Source: Adiantum capillus-veneris (lineage: Eukaryota; Streptophyta; Polypodiopsida; Polypodiales; Pteridaceae). Taken from it: a stretch of 64,000 nt of DNA. The notes under the pieces were generated by a model. It worked only from the letters and a program-made list of their open reading frames with translations, searched no databases and was not told the origin of the DNA. Each line of letters begins with the position of its first letter. Within the stretch, counting starts at the first letter, position 1. Both the position numbers and the translations under genes were made by a program. Shown piece after piece: positions 39,882-49,613 of the stretch. The stretch spans positions 120,354,543-120,418,542 of the forward strand of contig CM043960.1 of assembly GCA_014529385.2 (NCBI GenBank), written 5' to 3'.

Positions 39882-40148
39882 TGTTGGGTTAAAGGCCTAA
39901 ATAACCCCTTTTTGTACATTTTTATACTTTGTCCAGGTTCATATTGAACCCTAAACACATTTTTTAAAGGTCACTTATAATAAAAGTGGGAAAACCCAAA
40001 ACTCACTTATTGAGTTTTCTCGAAAAACGTGAGCCCTCTCTCTTCTGCTAGCGCTTTCTCTCCTGTTGGCCTTCGCCTCCCCTCTCTGCACACACACTGC
40101 ACTTCCTCGCGTGCTCTTTCACTTGCACACACCGCCGCGCGCTCATCA
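39882..40148 (+). repeat. 5' LTR of Copia 1
   Basis: 267 bp. It shares nearly all positions with 47684-47949 but has about ten differences, including CCCTAAACAC where the 3' LTR has CCTGGACAC. A TATA-like TATAATAAAAG lies near 39977. The PBS-like ATTGGCATCAGAGCC follows at 40149. Confidence 0.9.
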
Positions 40149-40150
40149 AT

Positions 40151-40162
40151 TGGCATCAGAGC
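40151..40162 (+). promoter_or_regulatory. Primer-binding site of Copia 1
   Basis: TGGCATCAGAGC, one base different from the initiator Met-tRNA complement TGGTATCAGAGC found in the sister elements. Confidence 0.75.
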
Positions 40163-40861
40163 CTCGATTAGGGTTTGCCCCAAACCTGCAAACGCTGAAT
40201 TTCAGCCAAGAAGGTCAACTTTCACGCGAGATTTTGCAATTTCGTCGCCAAAGGACTTGTCCCGGACACTAGAGAGCTCCCGGCAACCCAAATTGACCCA
40301 AAACAGGCTGAAATTAGGTCAAAAACAGGAAATTACAGGTTATGACAACAAAATACAGGTTTTGCAAATGATGTATTAAGGTGTGGGAATACTTTTGTTA
40401 AGTCCCCGCTACCCGAAAACCCTGAAATTGCCGAAAAACAAGCCCTAAAACAGGTGTTTTAAGCAAATTTCAGATTTATGCAGGTTTTTGCAAGTGTTTT
40501 TATGGTGCGATTACATTGGGGAAAGTGCAAATTGATGCAATCTACGCACATTTGACAAATTTTGTCGATATATGACCATTTGTGGCTCAATTTCATGCAA
40601 TTTTGATGCTACAAAGTGGGGCTTTTGCGTTTACATGCTAAAAACAACTAAATTTGTTGTTTTCGAGCACAAATTCTCTCGCTGAAATTTCCTGCGCATA
40701 AATTTCAGAAATTGAATTTTGTGTCCAAATCGACCTATTTTGCCCCAAATTGCTCTTGTGACCATTTGGAGCTGTATTGCACATCTCTGTGAGGCTATAC
40801 TCCGATTTTTGCACATTTTGTCCAAAAATTCAACGTATTATCCCTTTTATTTCGTGCAACT
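40163..40861 (+). other. Copia 1 leader
   Basis: An untranslated leader of about 700 bp between PBS and gag with many CAGGT/ACAGG units and no gene. Copia 2 and 3 have similar leaders (49110-49613 and 54910-55779). Confidence 0.7.
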
Positions 40862-43578
40862 ACGGCCTCATCTTCTTTGGATGTGAAGAACCTCTTCGAG
40901 ATTAGGAGGTTCGATGGTACAAGTTTTGATCTTTGGAAAGACAGGATTCAAGGAATCCTATTTCTTAAGGATTGCGAAGGGGCACTTGAACTGGTGAAGC
41001 CACAGAATATGACGGACGAAACATGGGTTAGCATGAACAGGAAGGCCATTACATACATTAAAATGGCCATGACCGATGAGACCGTCATTGATGTGAAAGG
41101 TCTCACGACTGCTTTTGATGTGTGGGAGAAGTTGAAGGGAATGTATGAAAATACAGCGCCAAGAGCGCGGCAGAGCACTTGTCATTATTCGCAGGTACTT
41201 TGTCGTAGTTACAGGATTCTGGCTTGCCTCCTTTTGATGATAAGCTGAAAGCTATCTTCTTGCTTATGACCTTACCTGAGTCATGGGAAACTTTGGTGGT
41301 TTCGTTGTCTAATAACCCCAATTTGACCTTTGATGGTGTTAGGGGCTCTATTTTAAATGAAGAAATCAGGAGGAAAGCAAGTGGAGAGGGAGGCAGCTCT
41401 GCCAACATGGTTAGAGGCAGGACAGAAAAGAAGAATGCTTATGCACAAAGGAGTAAGAGTAAGAGTAAAGAAAGGGGAAATGCAAGCAAAGGCAAGGATG
41501 ATGTGACATGCTATCAATGTGGCAGGAAAGGTCACAAGAAACCCGATTGCAGGTACTATAAAGTTGAGTCAGAAAGAAAAAAGAATGGCGGAGACTAAAA
41601 GAAAGAGAAGAAGGAAGTCAAGGCAGATGCACAGGATAGCTCAAAGGACAAAGAGAAGGCCAATGTGGCTTCTAGTGTCGTGATTGAGGAGCTGTCAGAT
41701 GTAGAGGACATCTTGTGTGCCACTTTGTCAGATGATGATGCTTATGACTATGATGCCTCTCTCAATGTTCATTCACAGGACATGCAGATCACCAAGAGTG
41801 ATCTTATTGATGCTTTGTTGATTGTCATTGATGCATTGTTCCAGACTTGGATTGTTGATTCTGGTGCTTCATTTCATGTGACTCCCATCAAGGAGTGTTT
41901 CTCTACTTTTGATGCAGGCTGGCGTGGCTATGTATACCTTGGAAACAATCATGCATGTTCCATTGAGGGTATTGGCACTGTGTATCTCTCCATAGATGGC
42001 ACAAATGAGCTTGTCTTGCATGATGTTAGATATGTGCCGGGAATCAAGAAGAGTCTGCTTTTCTGTTGGTCAGATGGATATGCATGGTTACAGCATCTTG
42101 TTTGAGAGAGGGTCATGGAAAATGACTAAAGGCTCAAGGCTGATTGTAAAGGGCACAAATAAAGGGACACTTTACTGCATGCATGGAAAGGCCGTGCTCG
42201 GCAAGTTTATTGCATTGGCTGAAATTAACTCTCACATGGAGTTGTGGCACAAGAGGCTTGGCCATATGAGCCAAAAGGGCCTTTCTAAGCTTTGTACTTT
42301 GAACAAGCTTGATGCTAAAGGCACAAAGCTTGACTTTTGTAATGAATGTCAATATGGCAAGCAAGTAAAGCGTTCTTATTACTCTGGTGTCTCTCGTAAA
42401 TCTTGTTTGCTTGATCTTCTACATTCTGATGTATGTAGCATGCCTACTAGGTCTATGGGTGGTGCATGTTATTTTGTCTCCTTTGTTGATGATCATTCTA
42501 GAAAAATTTGGGTTTATTTGCTTAAATCTAAGGATGAAGCCTTCGCTGCGTTTAAGAGATTTCATGCATTTGTGACCACCCAAACAGGTAGAAAGCTAAA
42601 ATGCTTGCGTACAGACAATGGGGGGGAGTACACAAGTGCTGAATTTAACAAGTTTTGTGAAAATTTGGGCATTAAGAGGGAGCTTACTGTGCCATACAGC
42701 CCCTCTTCTAATGGTGTGGAGAGGGTGAGATGCATGCTGTCCACAGCTAATCTCTCTCATGGATTTTGGGGAGAAGCTTTGAAAACTGCAGTGCATATAT
42801 GCAATCGATCCCCTCACATATCTTTGAAAGGTGACATCCCTGAAGAGGTTTGGTCTGGCAAGCCTGCTTCATATGATCACTTACGCATTTTTGGTTGCGA
42901 AGCTTTTGTGCATGTAAGACCGGAGTTGAGGAGTAAACTAGATGCGAAGTCCATTAAAGGCCTCTTCATGGGATATGGTGCAGAAGGCGAAATGGGTTAC
43001 AGGATTTGGTTACCTCAGCTCAAAAGGGTTGTACGTAGCCGGGATGTTGTTTTTAATGAGGCAAGGCTGCTTCAAAACAATTGTGCCTCAAAGCATGACC
43101 ATAAAAGGGTGAAATTTCAGCATGACCAGCCACCTGTTAGGCCTATTTTTGACCCTCAGGATGCACCACAAATGGCTGAAAATGTAGATGATCCAGTGGT
43201 GTTGAGCCAGATGATGTTGGACAACAAATTGAGGCTCGTGAAGGGCATTTGCAGCCAAGAAACAATGCTGAAAATGATGTACAACAGCCCATTGTTGATG
43301 ATTTTGTAGTGCCACCTGATGTAAACCCATTGCCGGATAATGTGGATCATTGGGTGAGGCGGTCTAGTCGTCAAAGACGGCCTGTGAGTCGATATGACCC
43401 CTCTTTGCATTACATTATGTTGACAGATGAGGGAGAGCCTCTTACGTATAAAGAGGCAAAGACATGTGAGCACAGCGACAAGTGGGAGCTTGGCAAAGAC
43501 ATGTGAGCACAGCGACAAGTGGGAGCTTGCTATGCAGGAAGAGATTAAAGCTTTGCATGCTAATCATACTTGGGATTT
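40862..43578 (+). pseudogene. Copia 1 gag, protease, integrase and RT start
   Basis: Gag starts at ACG (40862) where Copia 2 and 3 have ATG, then FEIRRFDGTSFDLWKDRI. About 100 bp of gag are missing near 41155. The zinc knuckle CYQCGRKGHKKPDC (about 41510-41552), protease WIVDSGASFHVTP (about 41848), integrase finger HKRLGHMSQKG, core RTDNGGEYTSAEF (about 42610) and PYSPSSNGV follow. Ten residues including AERYNHTLCE of the sister element are missing near 42720. A stop at 41596 and frame changes near 42055, 43240 and 43500 add damage. A 35-bp tandem duplication (ACATGTGAGCACAGCGAC, about 43463-43533) lies just upstream of the PLE. Confidence 0.8.
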
Positions 43579-43587
43579 CAACTATAG

Positions 43588-45475
43588 TGACATAGGACGT
43601 AATCTTAAAAAGCAAGAGAGGCTTGTAATCTCAAGTATTGATTGCCCTTGTAGTAAAACTGCCTTTTCTTCTTACGTAAATGGAGCTTTGGGTCATGTAG
43701 TTACTGCCAATTGTTCTATCCTTCCGTCGGATTCCTTGAAAGACCTTTTCTCAAGAGGTACTAAATATAGGCTCCCTTCCTCAAACGACTCTTGCCTTCT
43801 CAAAGCCATAGAAAAAGGAATTTCTAGTTTCGTAGTAAAGTTTGAGGAGTCTTTAGGAGTTCAAGGTATTTTTACCCATTGGAAGTCTGTAATCCTCAAG
43901 AAAGCTTCTTTGAAATTAGCATCTTGCTCTCGAAACGTTTCTTCAGGAAGGAACAACTTATCTTCTTCTGATCGTGATGCTCTTAGGAAATTTCATCGTG
44001 ATTTTGTAATCTCTTATGTAGATAAGTGCTCTAATAACTTTGTTGTTACGTGCAAAAAGTTCTATTTAGAATGCTTGTTAGGTGAAGTAAATTCTCAGAC
44101 TTACAGTGATTGTGATCTTTCAATGCAAGAGGTTATCTTGAAACATCAAGACTTTTGTAAGTCTTTTGGTTTCAAGTGCCAGCCTAAATTACCTTTTTTA
44201 TATACCGTTTGGAAGTTCCACAAGAACCCTATAAAGCCTAGATTTATAGGTGCTTCTTGTAACACCTCTTTGACCGAGGTTTCCAAATGGCTTAGTTATT
44301 GTTTCAAAGCCATTTTACCTAGCGTAAATGAATTGTGGAATAATATGCTAAAGGAAGCAGACGTACCTACCGATTCAAGTTGGATTTTAAATGATTCAGT
44401 AGGTGTGATTCTTGTTTTAAGTTTTTGAACTCTTCAAGAAGCCTTAAGGAGAAATCTTCTCTTTTATGTCTCCAAACTTTTGACTTTACAACGCTATACA
44501 CGAAGCTAAATTTGGAGGACCTTAAATTTAGAGTCAAGTCTCTTATTTCAAAAGTTTTTGCGTACAAGCTTGAGAAGGATAGGTACAAGGCATTGCTAGT
44601 AGAAAAGTCAGCCTTGAACTTAGCCTTGAACTTTGACTTCTTATGGCTGAAAAATAAGAATGTAGATGTAGACAAAGGAAGAAAGAGATTCACTAGGATT
44701 GTAGATGACATTGACATCATATCTTGGTTAGATTTTGGACAATTTGTATATAATCATCGACGACTCTCTTTTCAAGCAAACAATTGGTATCCCTATGGGT
44801 ACCAATTGTGCTGTTTTTCTTGCTAATTTCTATCTTTTTACTTATGAGTTTGATTTTATGGAGCGTTTTGTCCTTGCTAACACTTGCCCAATATTTTTGC
44901 ACAAGTTATGCAATGTAAGACGCTTTGTAGATGATCTTTTTGTCCCTGACGTTCCTTCTTTTCAAGATTTTATTCCTTCTTTTCAAGATTTTATGTACTT
45001 GAATTCGAGTTCTGTAGGCGGAGGGATTTATCCCAAGGAGTTTTGTGAACTTAACTGTACCACAAATAGTTATTGTTGTGCATTTTTAAACCTTAAGATT
45101 TTTCAGACTCCCTTGGGATTAGAAGTAGATATCTATGATAAGCGCCTTGAACCAGAATATGCTAATCTAAAAATCATCCTCATGCCTCACATTTCTTCCA
45201 ACATTTCTCTTTTAGCTAAGTACGGTGTCATTTGCTCTCAACTATTTAGATTTTCTCGTCTTTGTTCTAGTAAATCTACTTTTGTTGTTCAATCTTGTCA
45301 TCTTATTTCTTTACTAGTTGAAAAAGGATACTCATTCAAAAGAATCATGAAAAAAGTTCGTTCATTTTTGCATCGTAGTAAGTTTATTTTTAGTGTTTCT
45401 TCCTTTGGAATGTTCAAGATAATCAATAGTAAATTCAATAGAAGTGGGGAGCTAAAAAGCCCACTTATTGTTTGA
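43588..45475 (+). pseudogene. Penelope-like reverse transcriptase (longest copy)
   Basis: The N-terminal part has a cysteine-containing block and YVNGALGHVVTANCSIL, then LKDLFSRGTKYRLP. Next come finger motifs LPFLYTVWKFHK and KPRFIGASCNTSLTEVSKWL, motif A FDFTTLYTKL (about 44479), motif [18 protein letters not shown] (about 44788), motif C RFVDDLF (about 44920) and the PLE thumb. Two frameshifts (near 44415 and 44728, the latter a 4-nt loss relative to copy 1) and a 21-bp in-frame tandem duplication (PSFQDFI/PSFQDFM, about 44952-44993) distinguish it. PLE reverse transcriptases are relatives of telomerase. No endonuclease domain follows, as in endonuclease-lacking PLEs. Confidence 0.8.
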
Positions 45476-45558
45476 CTTAATAACACCTTATGTTGTTGTT
45501 TTGATCTTTAGTGCTTCTAGTATTTTTACTATAGCTTGACAAATTGCTAGCCTTTATC

Positions 45559-45846
45559 ATGGCTGAGTATGCCCATCACCTCCGGAGGGTGATAGAAACT
45601 CAGCTCGTTGGTTTTGTAGAGTACGTTCAAAGCATGAAGGACCTCTATATAAACCTGCACCTACTCTTGGGTACTGACGACGTGAGTAGGGATGTCATAG
45701 CTATTGTCCAAGCTATGTATGATAAAGGTGATAATCTTATTCTTCCTGTTTGGACAAGCAGTGAAGTTGAGATCACATATTGTCAAGTTTGGTTCTTTGC
45801 TCTTCGTAGGTTTGTAGTAGTATTCATTTTTCGATTTCATATTTAG
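45559..45846 (+). CDS. Small ORF downstream of PLE reverse transcriptase (copy 2)
   Basis: 95 codons starting [15 protein letters not shown], open to the same stop as in copy 1 (32895-33182). The differences I can see by eye are N/K, V/I, H/Y, R/S and a C/H near the end, plus a few silent changes. It spans the same interval after the reverse transcriptase. No known domain is recognised, so function is unknown. Confidence 0.4.
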   Translation: MAEYAHHLRRVIETQLVGFVEYVQSMKDLYINLHLLLGTDDVSRDVIAIVQAMYDKGDNLILPVWTSSEVEITYCQVWFFALRRFVVVFIFRFHI

Positions 45847-46207
45847 CTTACCTGAGGACTTAAGAGTGTGTTCCGTTATAGGTTGTTGTGTGAAGTTTGA
45901 TTTCTAGGATTAAGTTTTTAAGATGTCTTATCCTTTTTTTGCTTAAAGTTGAGTACTTGTTTTAAGCCAAGTAAGTTGTGTCAACTTATTTTACGCATGC
46001 CTTTTCTGAAAACATTTTTAAGTTAATAATTTATCTAGTTTTGTTTCGAAGCAATCAAAGTGATTTAGTTAGTTAGTTTGTTTGTTATTGTTTTTCTTTT
46101 CTTTTCGTGTGTCCTTGCTTTTATAGTTTTATGAGTGTTTTATTCCCTCTTATAATTCGTGAGTTCAGACTATTCTGAACTTATGAAGGTATATATACTT
46201 GGGATTT

Positions 46208-47648
46208 GGTTGAATTGCTCAAAGGAAGGAAGGCTATTCCTAACAAATGGGTGTATAAAATCAAAACTGATGATGCAAAACCCAAGTATAAGGCAAGGTT
46301 TGTTGCAAAGGGATATGTTCAAACCAAGGGCATAGACTTTTAGGAAGTGTTCTCTCCTGTTGTGAAGATGACCACTTTGCGTGCATTGTTTGCCATTGTG
46401 GCTGCTCTTGATTTGGAAATGGACCAAATGGATGTACATACCGCTTTCTTGCATGGTGATGTGGAAGAAGAGCTTTACATGAAGCAACCCGAGGGTTTTG
46501 TCATCCCTGGCAAGGAACATTTGGTATGTATGCTCAATAGAAGCTTGTATGGGCTGAAACAATCATGTAGACAGTGGTACAAGAAGTTTGATCGCTTCAT
46601 GCTTAAACATGGTTACAAAAGAAGCCATGGAGACCATTGTTTGTATACCAAACGTGCTGAGGATGGCAGCCCGATCATTCTTGTGCTCTATGTAGACGAT
46701 ATGTTGATAGCTGCAAAGAAAAGAAGCTCTGTAGATGCTCTTAAAGGGCAGCTGAAATCTGCGTTTTCAATGAAAGACCTTGGGACAGCTGAACATATAC
46801 TAGGAGTGTGTGTTACACGGCAAAGAGACAAGCGCCTATTGTATTTGTTGCAAGAAAAGTACATTGAAAAGGTGCTGGACAGATTTAACATGGCTGAAGT
46901 AAAGCCTCTTGGTGTGCCATTACAACCACATGTTAAAATTTCCAAGGATCATTGTCCCAAGTCAAAGGAAGAAGCAAATGACATGCAAAGTGTGTCTTAT
47001 GCTTCAGCTTGTGGTTCACTTATGTATGCTATGGTTGCTACTAGGCATGACATAGCCCATGCAGTGGGAGTTGTGAGCCGGTTTATGGCTAATCCAGGCA
47101 GGTTGCATTGGGATGCAGTGAAGTCCATTATGAGGTACTTGAAAGGGACTAAAAACAAATGCCTCTGCTATGGTGAAGGACCAATGGAGTTGAAGGGATT
47201 TTGTGACTCTGACATGGCTGGTGATGTGGATACACGGAAATCCACAAGTGGCTATGTATTTACTCTTGTGGGAGGTGCCGTTTCATGGTGTTCTAGATTG
47301 CAAAAGATTGTTGCATTGTCTACTACAGAGGCTGAATCAATTTCAGCCACTGAGGCTTCCAAAGAAGCTATTTGGTTAGCACGCCGATGCGGTGAGTTTG
47401 GCTTGCCTGCCAAGGCACCTATGGTTGGTTGTGATAGCCAGAGTGCTATATGTCTGACAAAGAACGCCATGTTTCATGCACGCACAAAGCATATTGATGT
47501 GCGGTATCACTTCATACGAGAAGTGCTTGATGATGGCCTTATTACATTGGTTAAGGTCCATACATCACAAAATCCAGCCGATGCTCTCATTAAGTGCTTA
47601 CCCAAGGCACAACATCATCTATGCATAGAGATGGTGGGAGTCACGTAG
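46208..47648 (+). pseudogene. Copia 1 reverse transcriptase and RNase H
   Basis: It continues after the PLE: KGRKAIPNKWVYK, a TAG at 46341 where sisters have CAG (DFQE), then a 433-codon open frame with MDVHTAFLHGDVEEELYMKQ, the catalytic YVDD (LVLYVDDMLIA near 46690) and RNase H with CDSDMAGDVDTRKSTSGY, IVALSTTEAESISATEASKE and ARTKHIDVRYHFI. Apart from the TAG this half is intact. Confidence 0.85.
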
Positions 47649-47672
47649 CTTAAAGACGCCGTTTATGCCTTT

Positions 47673-47683
47673 AAGTGGGAGGT
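47673..47683 (+). promoter_or_regulatory. Polypurine tract of Copia 1
   Basis: AAGTGGGAGGT abuts the 3' LTR. The same tract precedes the 3' LTRs of Copia 2 (AAGTGAGAGGT) and Copia 3 (AAGTGGGAGGT). Confidence 0.75.
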
Positions 47684-47949
47684 TGTTGGGTTAAAGGCCT
47701 AAATAACCCCTTTTTGTACATTTTTATACTTTGTCCAGGTTCATATTGAACCTGGACACATTTTTTAAAGGCCGCTTATAATAAAAGTGGGAAAACCCAA
47801 AACTCACTTATTGAGTTTTCCCCAAAAACTTGAGCCCTCTCTCTTCTGCTAGTGCTTCCTCTCCTGCTGGCCTTCGCCTCCCCTCTCTGCACACACACTG
47901 CACTTCCTCGCGTGCTCTTTCACTTGCACACACCGCCGCGCGCTCATCA
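47684..47949 (+). repeat. 3' LTR of Copia 1
   Basis: 266 bp. It contains a perfect hairpin at 47732-47758: arms TGTCCAGGTTCA and TGAACCTGGACA around a TAT loop. TATAATAAAAG follows. It ends CATCA before the target duplication AGAGG. Confidence 0.9.
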
Positions 47950-47954
47950 AGAGG

Positions 47955-48270
47955 CACCCCTGAAACTGCATAGTAATCCACTGAGCCCTGCCAGGCACAA
48001 TAATACCTCTGTCCACAATGGCTTGCTGCCAAGAGTCCACAATAGTCATATATACCCCTCCCTGGATGCCACCAGGTCCAAATGCAGCTGACTAAAAAGT
48101 GTCATATTGTCCACACAAAAGTGGCTCTCACACAGATGATGCTCCTGTAGCATAAGAAGGTCAATCTCTCCTCCTACAAGGCATCGCTTAAGCTCCTGAC
48201 GTAGTTGGCCCCTCTGACGTTGAAACTGGGGCCCACCTAATCTCTGCACGTTCCATGAGACGATCCTCAT
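47955..48270 (-). pseudogene. LINE ORF2 start: endonuclease N-terminus
   Basis: Starts MRIVSWNVQRLGGPQF at 48270, the classic SWN motif of APE endonucleases, then DLLMLQEHHL, with the catalytic glutamate in QEH. It continues across the Copia 1 insertion to 39881. One frame change occurs near 48046. Confidence 0.75.
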
Positions 48271-48438
48271 AGGAGCGAGAGAGAACTGATGCTGCAGCAG
48301 TAGCTAACCGTGCTATCTTCGAGGCAGGCTTGGATGGGGAGTAATCCGCATCCGAGCGTCCCCGAGATAGGCGTGACTGCAAAGAGTTTCTAGCCCAAGC
48401 CCAAGTAGAATGGGCCGTGCGCAAAGAAACTCCTCTGT

Positions 48439-48829
48439 CTAGGAGTCCTCCTGTATATGTACATAATATGACGGGCTCTGCGTGTCAGCAAAGAAGTGAA
48501 CCACAATGTGTGTACATTCTGCCGAGTCTGGAGGTGTCACAGAAAACTTGGCCAAAGGCCACAGAGTTTGAACCAAGTTTGTAACCCCTAGGTCTCCCAT
48601 GTGATGAGAGAACTCTAGGGCGCATAGGGGAAAAGAGAAGCCAACCGCTAAGTCCAAGGCCATTATCCCCCTAGCTGCAAGGAACAATACATGAACTCTG
48701 AAGCAAGCTGCCTCAAGGTCTGGTGAGGGGTCGCCAAGAAACCGTGTAAAGTTGTAGGCAAAGAAATCCCAACGATGTCGAATATTGAAGCTCGTCAGAC
48801 CACGAGAACTGCTGCAAAGGGGAAGTCTG
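48439..48829 (-). pseudogene. LINE ORF1 C-terminal part
   Basis: The minus-strand frame from 48829 down includes FNIRHRWDFFAYNFTRFLG and ALDLAVGFSFPLCALEF, ending HIQEDS at 48439. Its position just upstream of the endonuclease ATG identifies it as ORF1. RNA-binding function is inferred from position only. The interval 48271-48438 is the ORF1-ORF2 linker. Confidence 0.5.
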
Positions 48830-49096
48830 TGTTGGGTTAAAGGCCTAAATAACCCCTTTTTGTACATTATTATACTTTATATGAACCTGGACACATTTTT
48901 TAAAGGTCACTTATAATAAAAGTGGGAAAACCCAAAACTCACTTATTGAGTTTTCCTAAAAAACGTGAGCCCTCTCTCTCTCCCTCTTCGTTCTGCTAGC
49001 GCTTTCTCTCTTGCTGGCTTTCACCACCTCTCTCTGCACACACATTGCACTTCCTCGCGTGCTCTTTCACTTGCACACACCGCAGCGCGCTCAACA
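48830..49096 (+). repeat. 5' LTR of Copia 2
   Basis: 267 bp, TGTTGGG to CAACA. The left arm of the LTR hairpin seen in Copia 1 is missing (only ATGAACCTGGACA remains near 48880). Confidence 0.9.
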
Positions 49097-49613
49097 ATTG
49101 GTATCAGAGGCAGATTAGGGTTTCAGAAGCTTTGTGCAGGTGGCTGGACAGCAGGCAAAAGGCTTCTCTCGCGTCAAATTTTCGCTTTCATCGCGAAGCC
49201 CCTTGCTTTCAGTGTCACCTAGGGTGATTCGGGTTCCCAAAACAGCCTAAAACAGGCTGAAATTAGGTCAAAACAGGTAAAAACTAGAAAATTTCAGGTC
49301 AAAACAGCAAAACGCAGGTGTTCTAAATCGATTCCCGTGAATGCCCCTTGCTTTTCCCACTCAAAACAGGTCCATTTGATGCAAATTGATGCGCCAAAAC
49401 AGTAAATTTGCAGAAAATTCAGAATTGGATTGTTTTTATGTAAACAAATTGAGGTTTATGTACGCCTTTTGTGGGTTTATGCAAGTACGCATTGGGGATA
49501 CTTGTTAATTGCTGAAATTTTCAGCACATTGTATGCAACGTGCGGTACATCGTGATCACTGAAAATTTTTAGATTTTGTGTAGACACTTTCTGCTGCATT
49601 TTTATCCGTGCAA

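Larger units (their letters stand above)
43579..46194 (+). mobile_element. Penelope-like element copy 2, nested in Copia 1
   Basis: The 2616-bp insertion is flanked by the 13-bp direct repeat ATACTTGGGATTT (43566-43578 and 46195-46207). Removing it restores the Copia reading order ...HANHTWDL. It contains a long reverse transcriptase, a small ORF and a 3' non-coding part with a terminal hairpin. The coding sequence has no ATG at its left edge, so it is probably 5' truncated. No GIY-YIG endonuclease is seen. Confidence 0.85.
39882..47949 (+). mobile_element. Copia element 1, containing a nested PLE
   Basis: LTRs at 39882-40148 and 47684-47949 (TGTTGGG...CATCA) are flanked by a perfect 5-bp target duplication AGAGG (39877-39881 and 47950-47954). 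Interior order is gag, protease, integrase, reverse transcriptase, RNase H, which defines Copia. A 2.6-kb PLE separates integrase from reverse transcriptase. Total length is 8068 bp, about 5.4 kb without the PLE. Start-codon loss, deletions and stops make it defective. Confidence 0.9.

Noticed and set aside
45840-46194. Hammerhead ribozyme expected in PLE terminal sequence
   Set aside because: I looked for a CTGANGA...GAAA core near the 3' end and found none; only the terminal hairpin is visible. A motif elsewhere in a full-length copy is not excluded.
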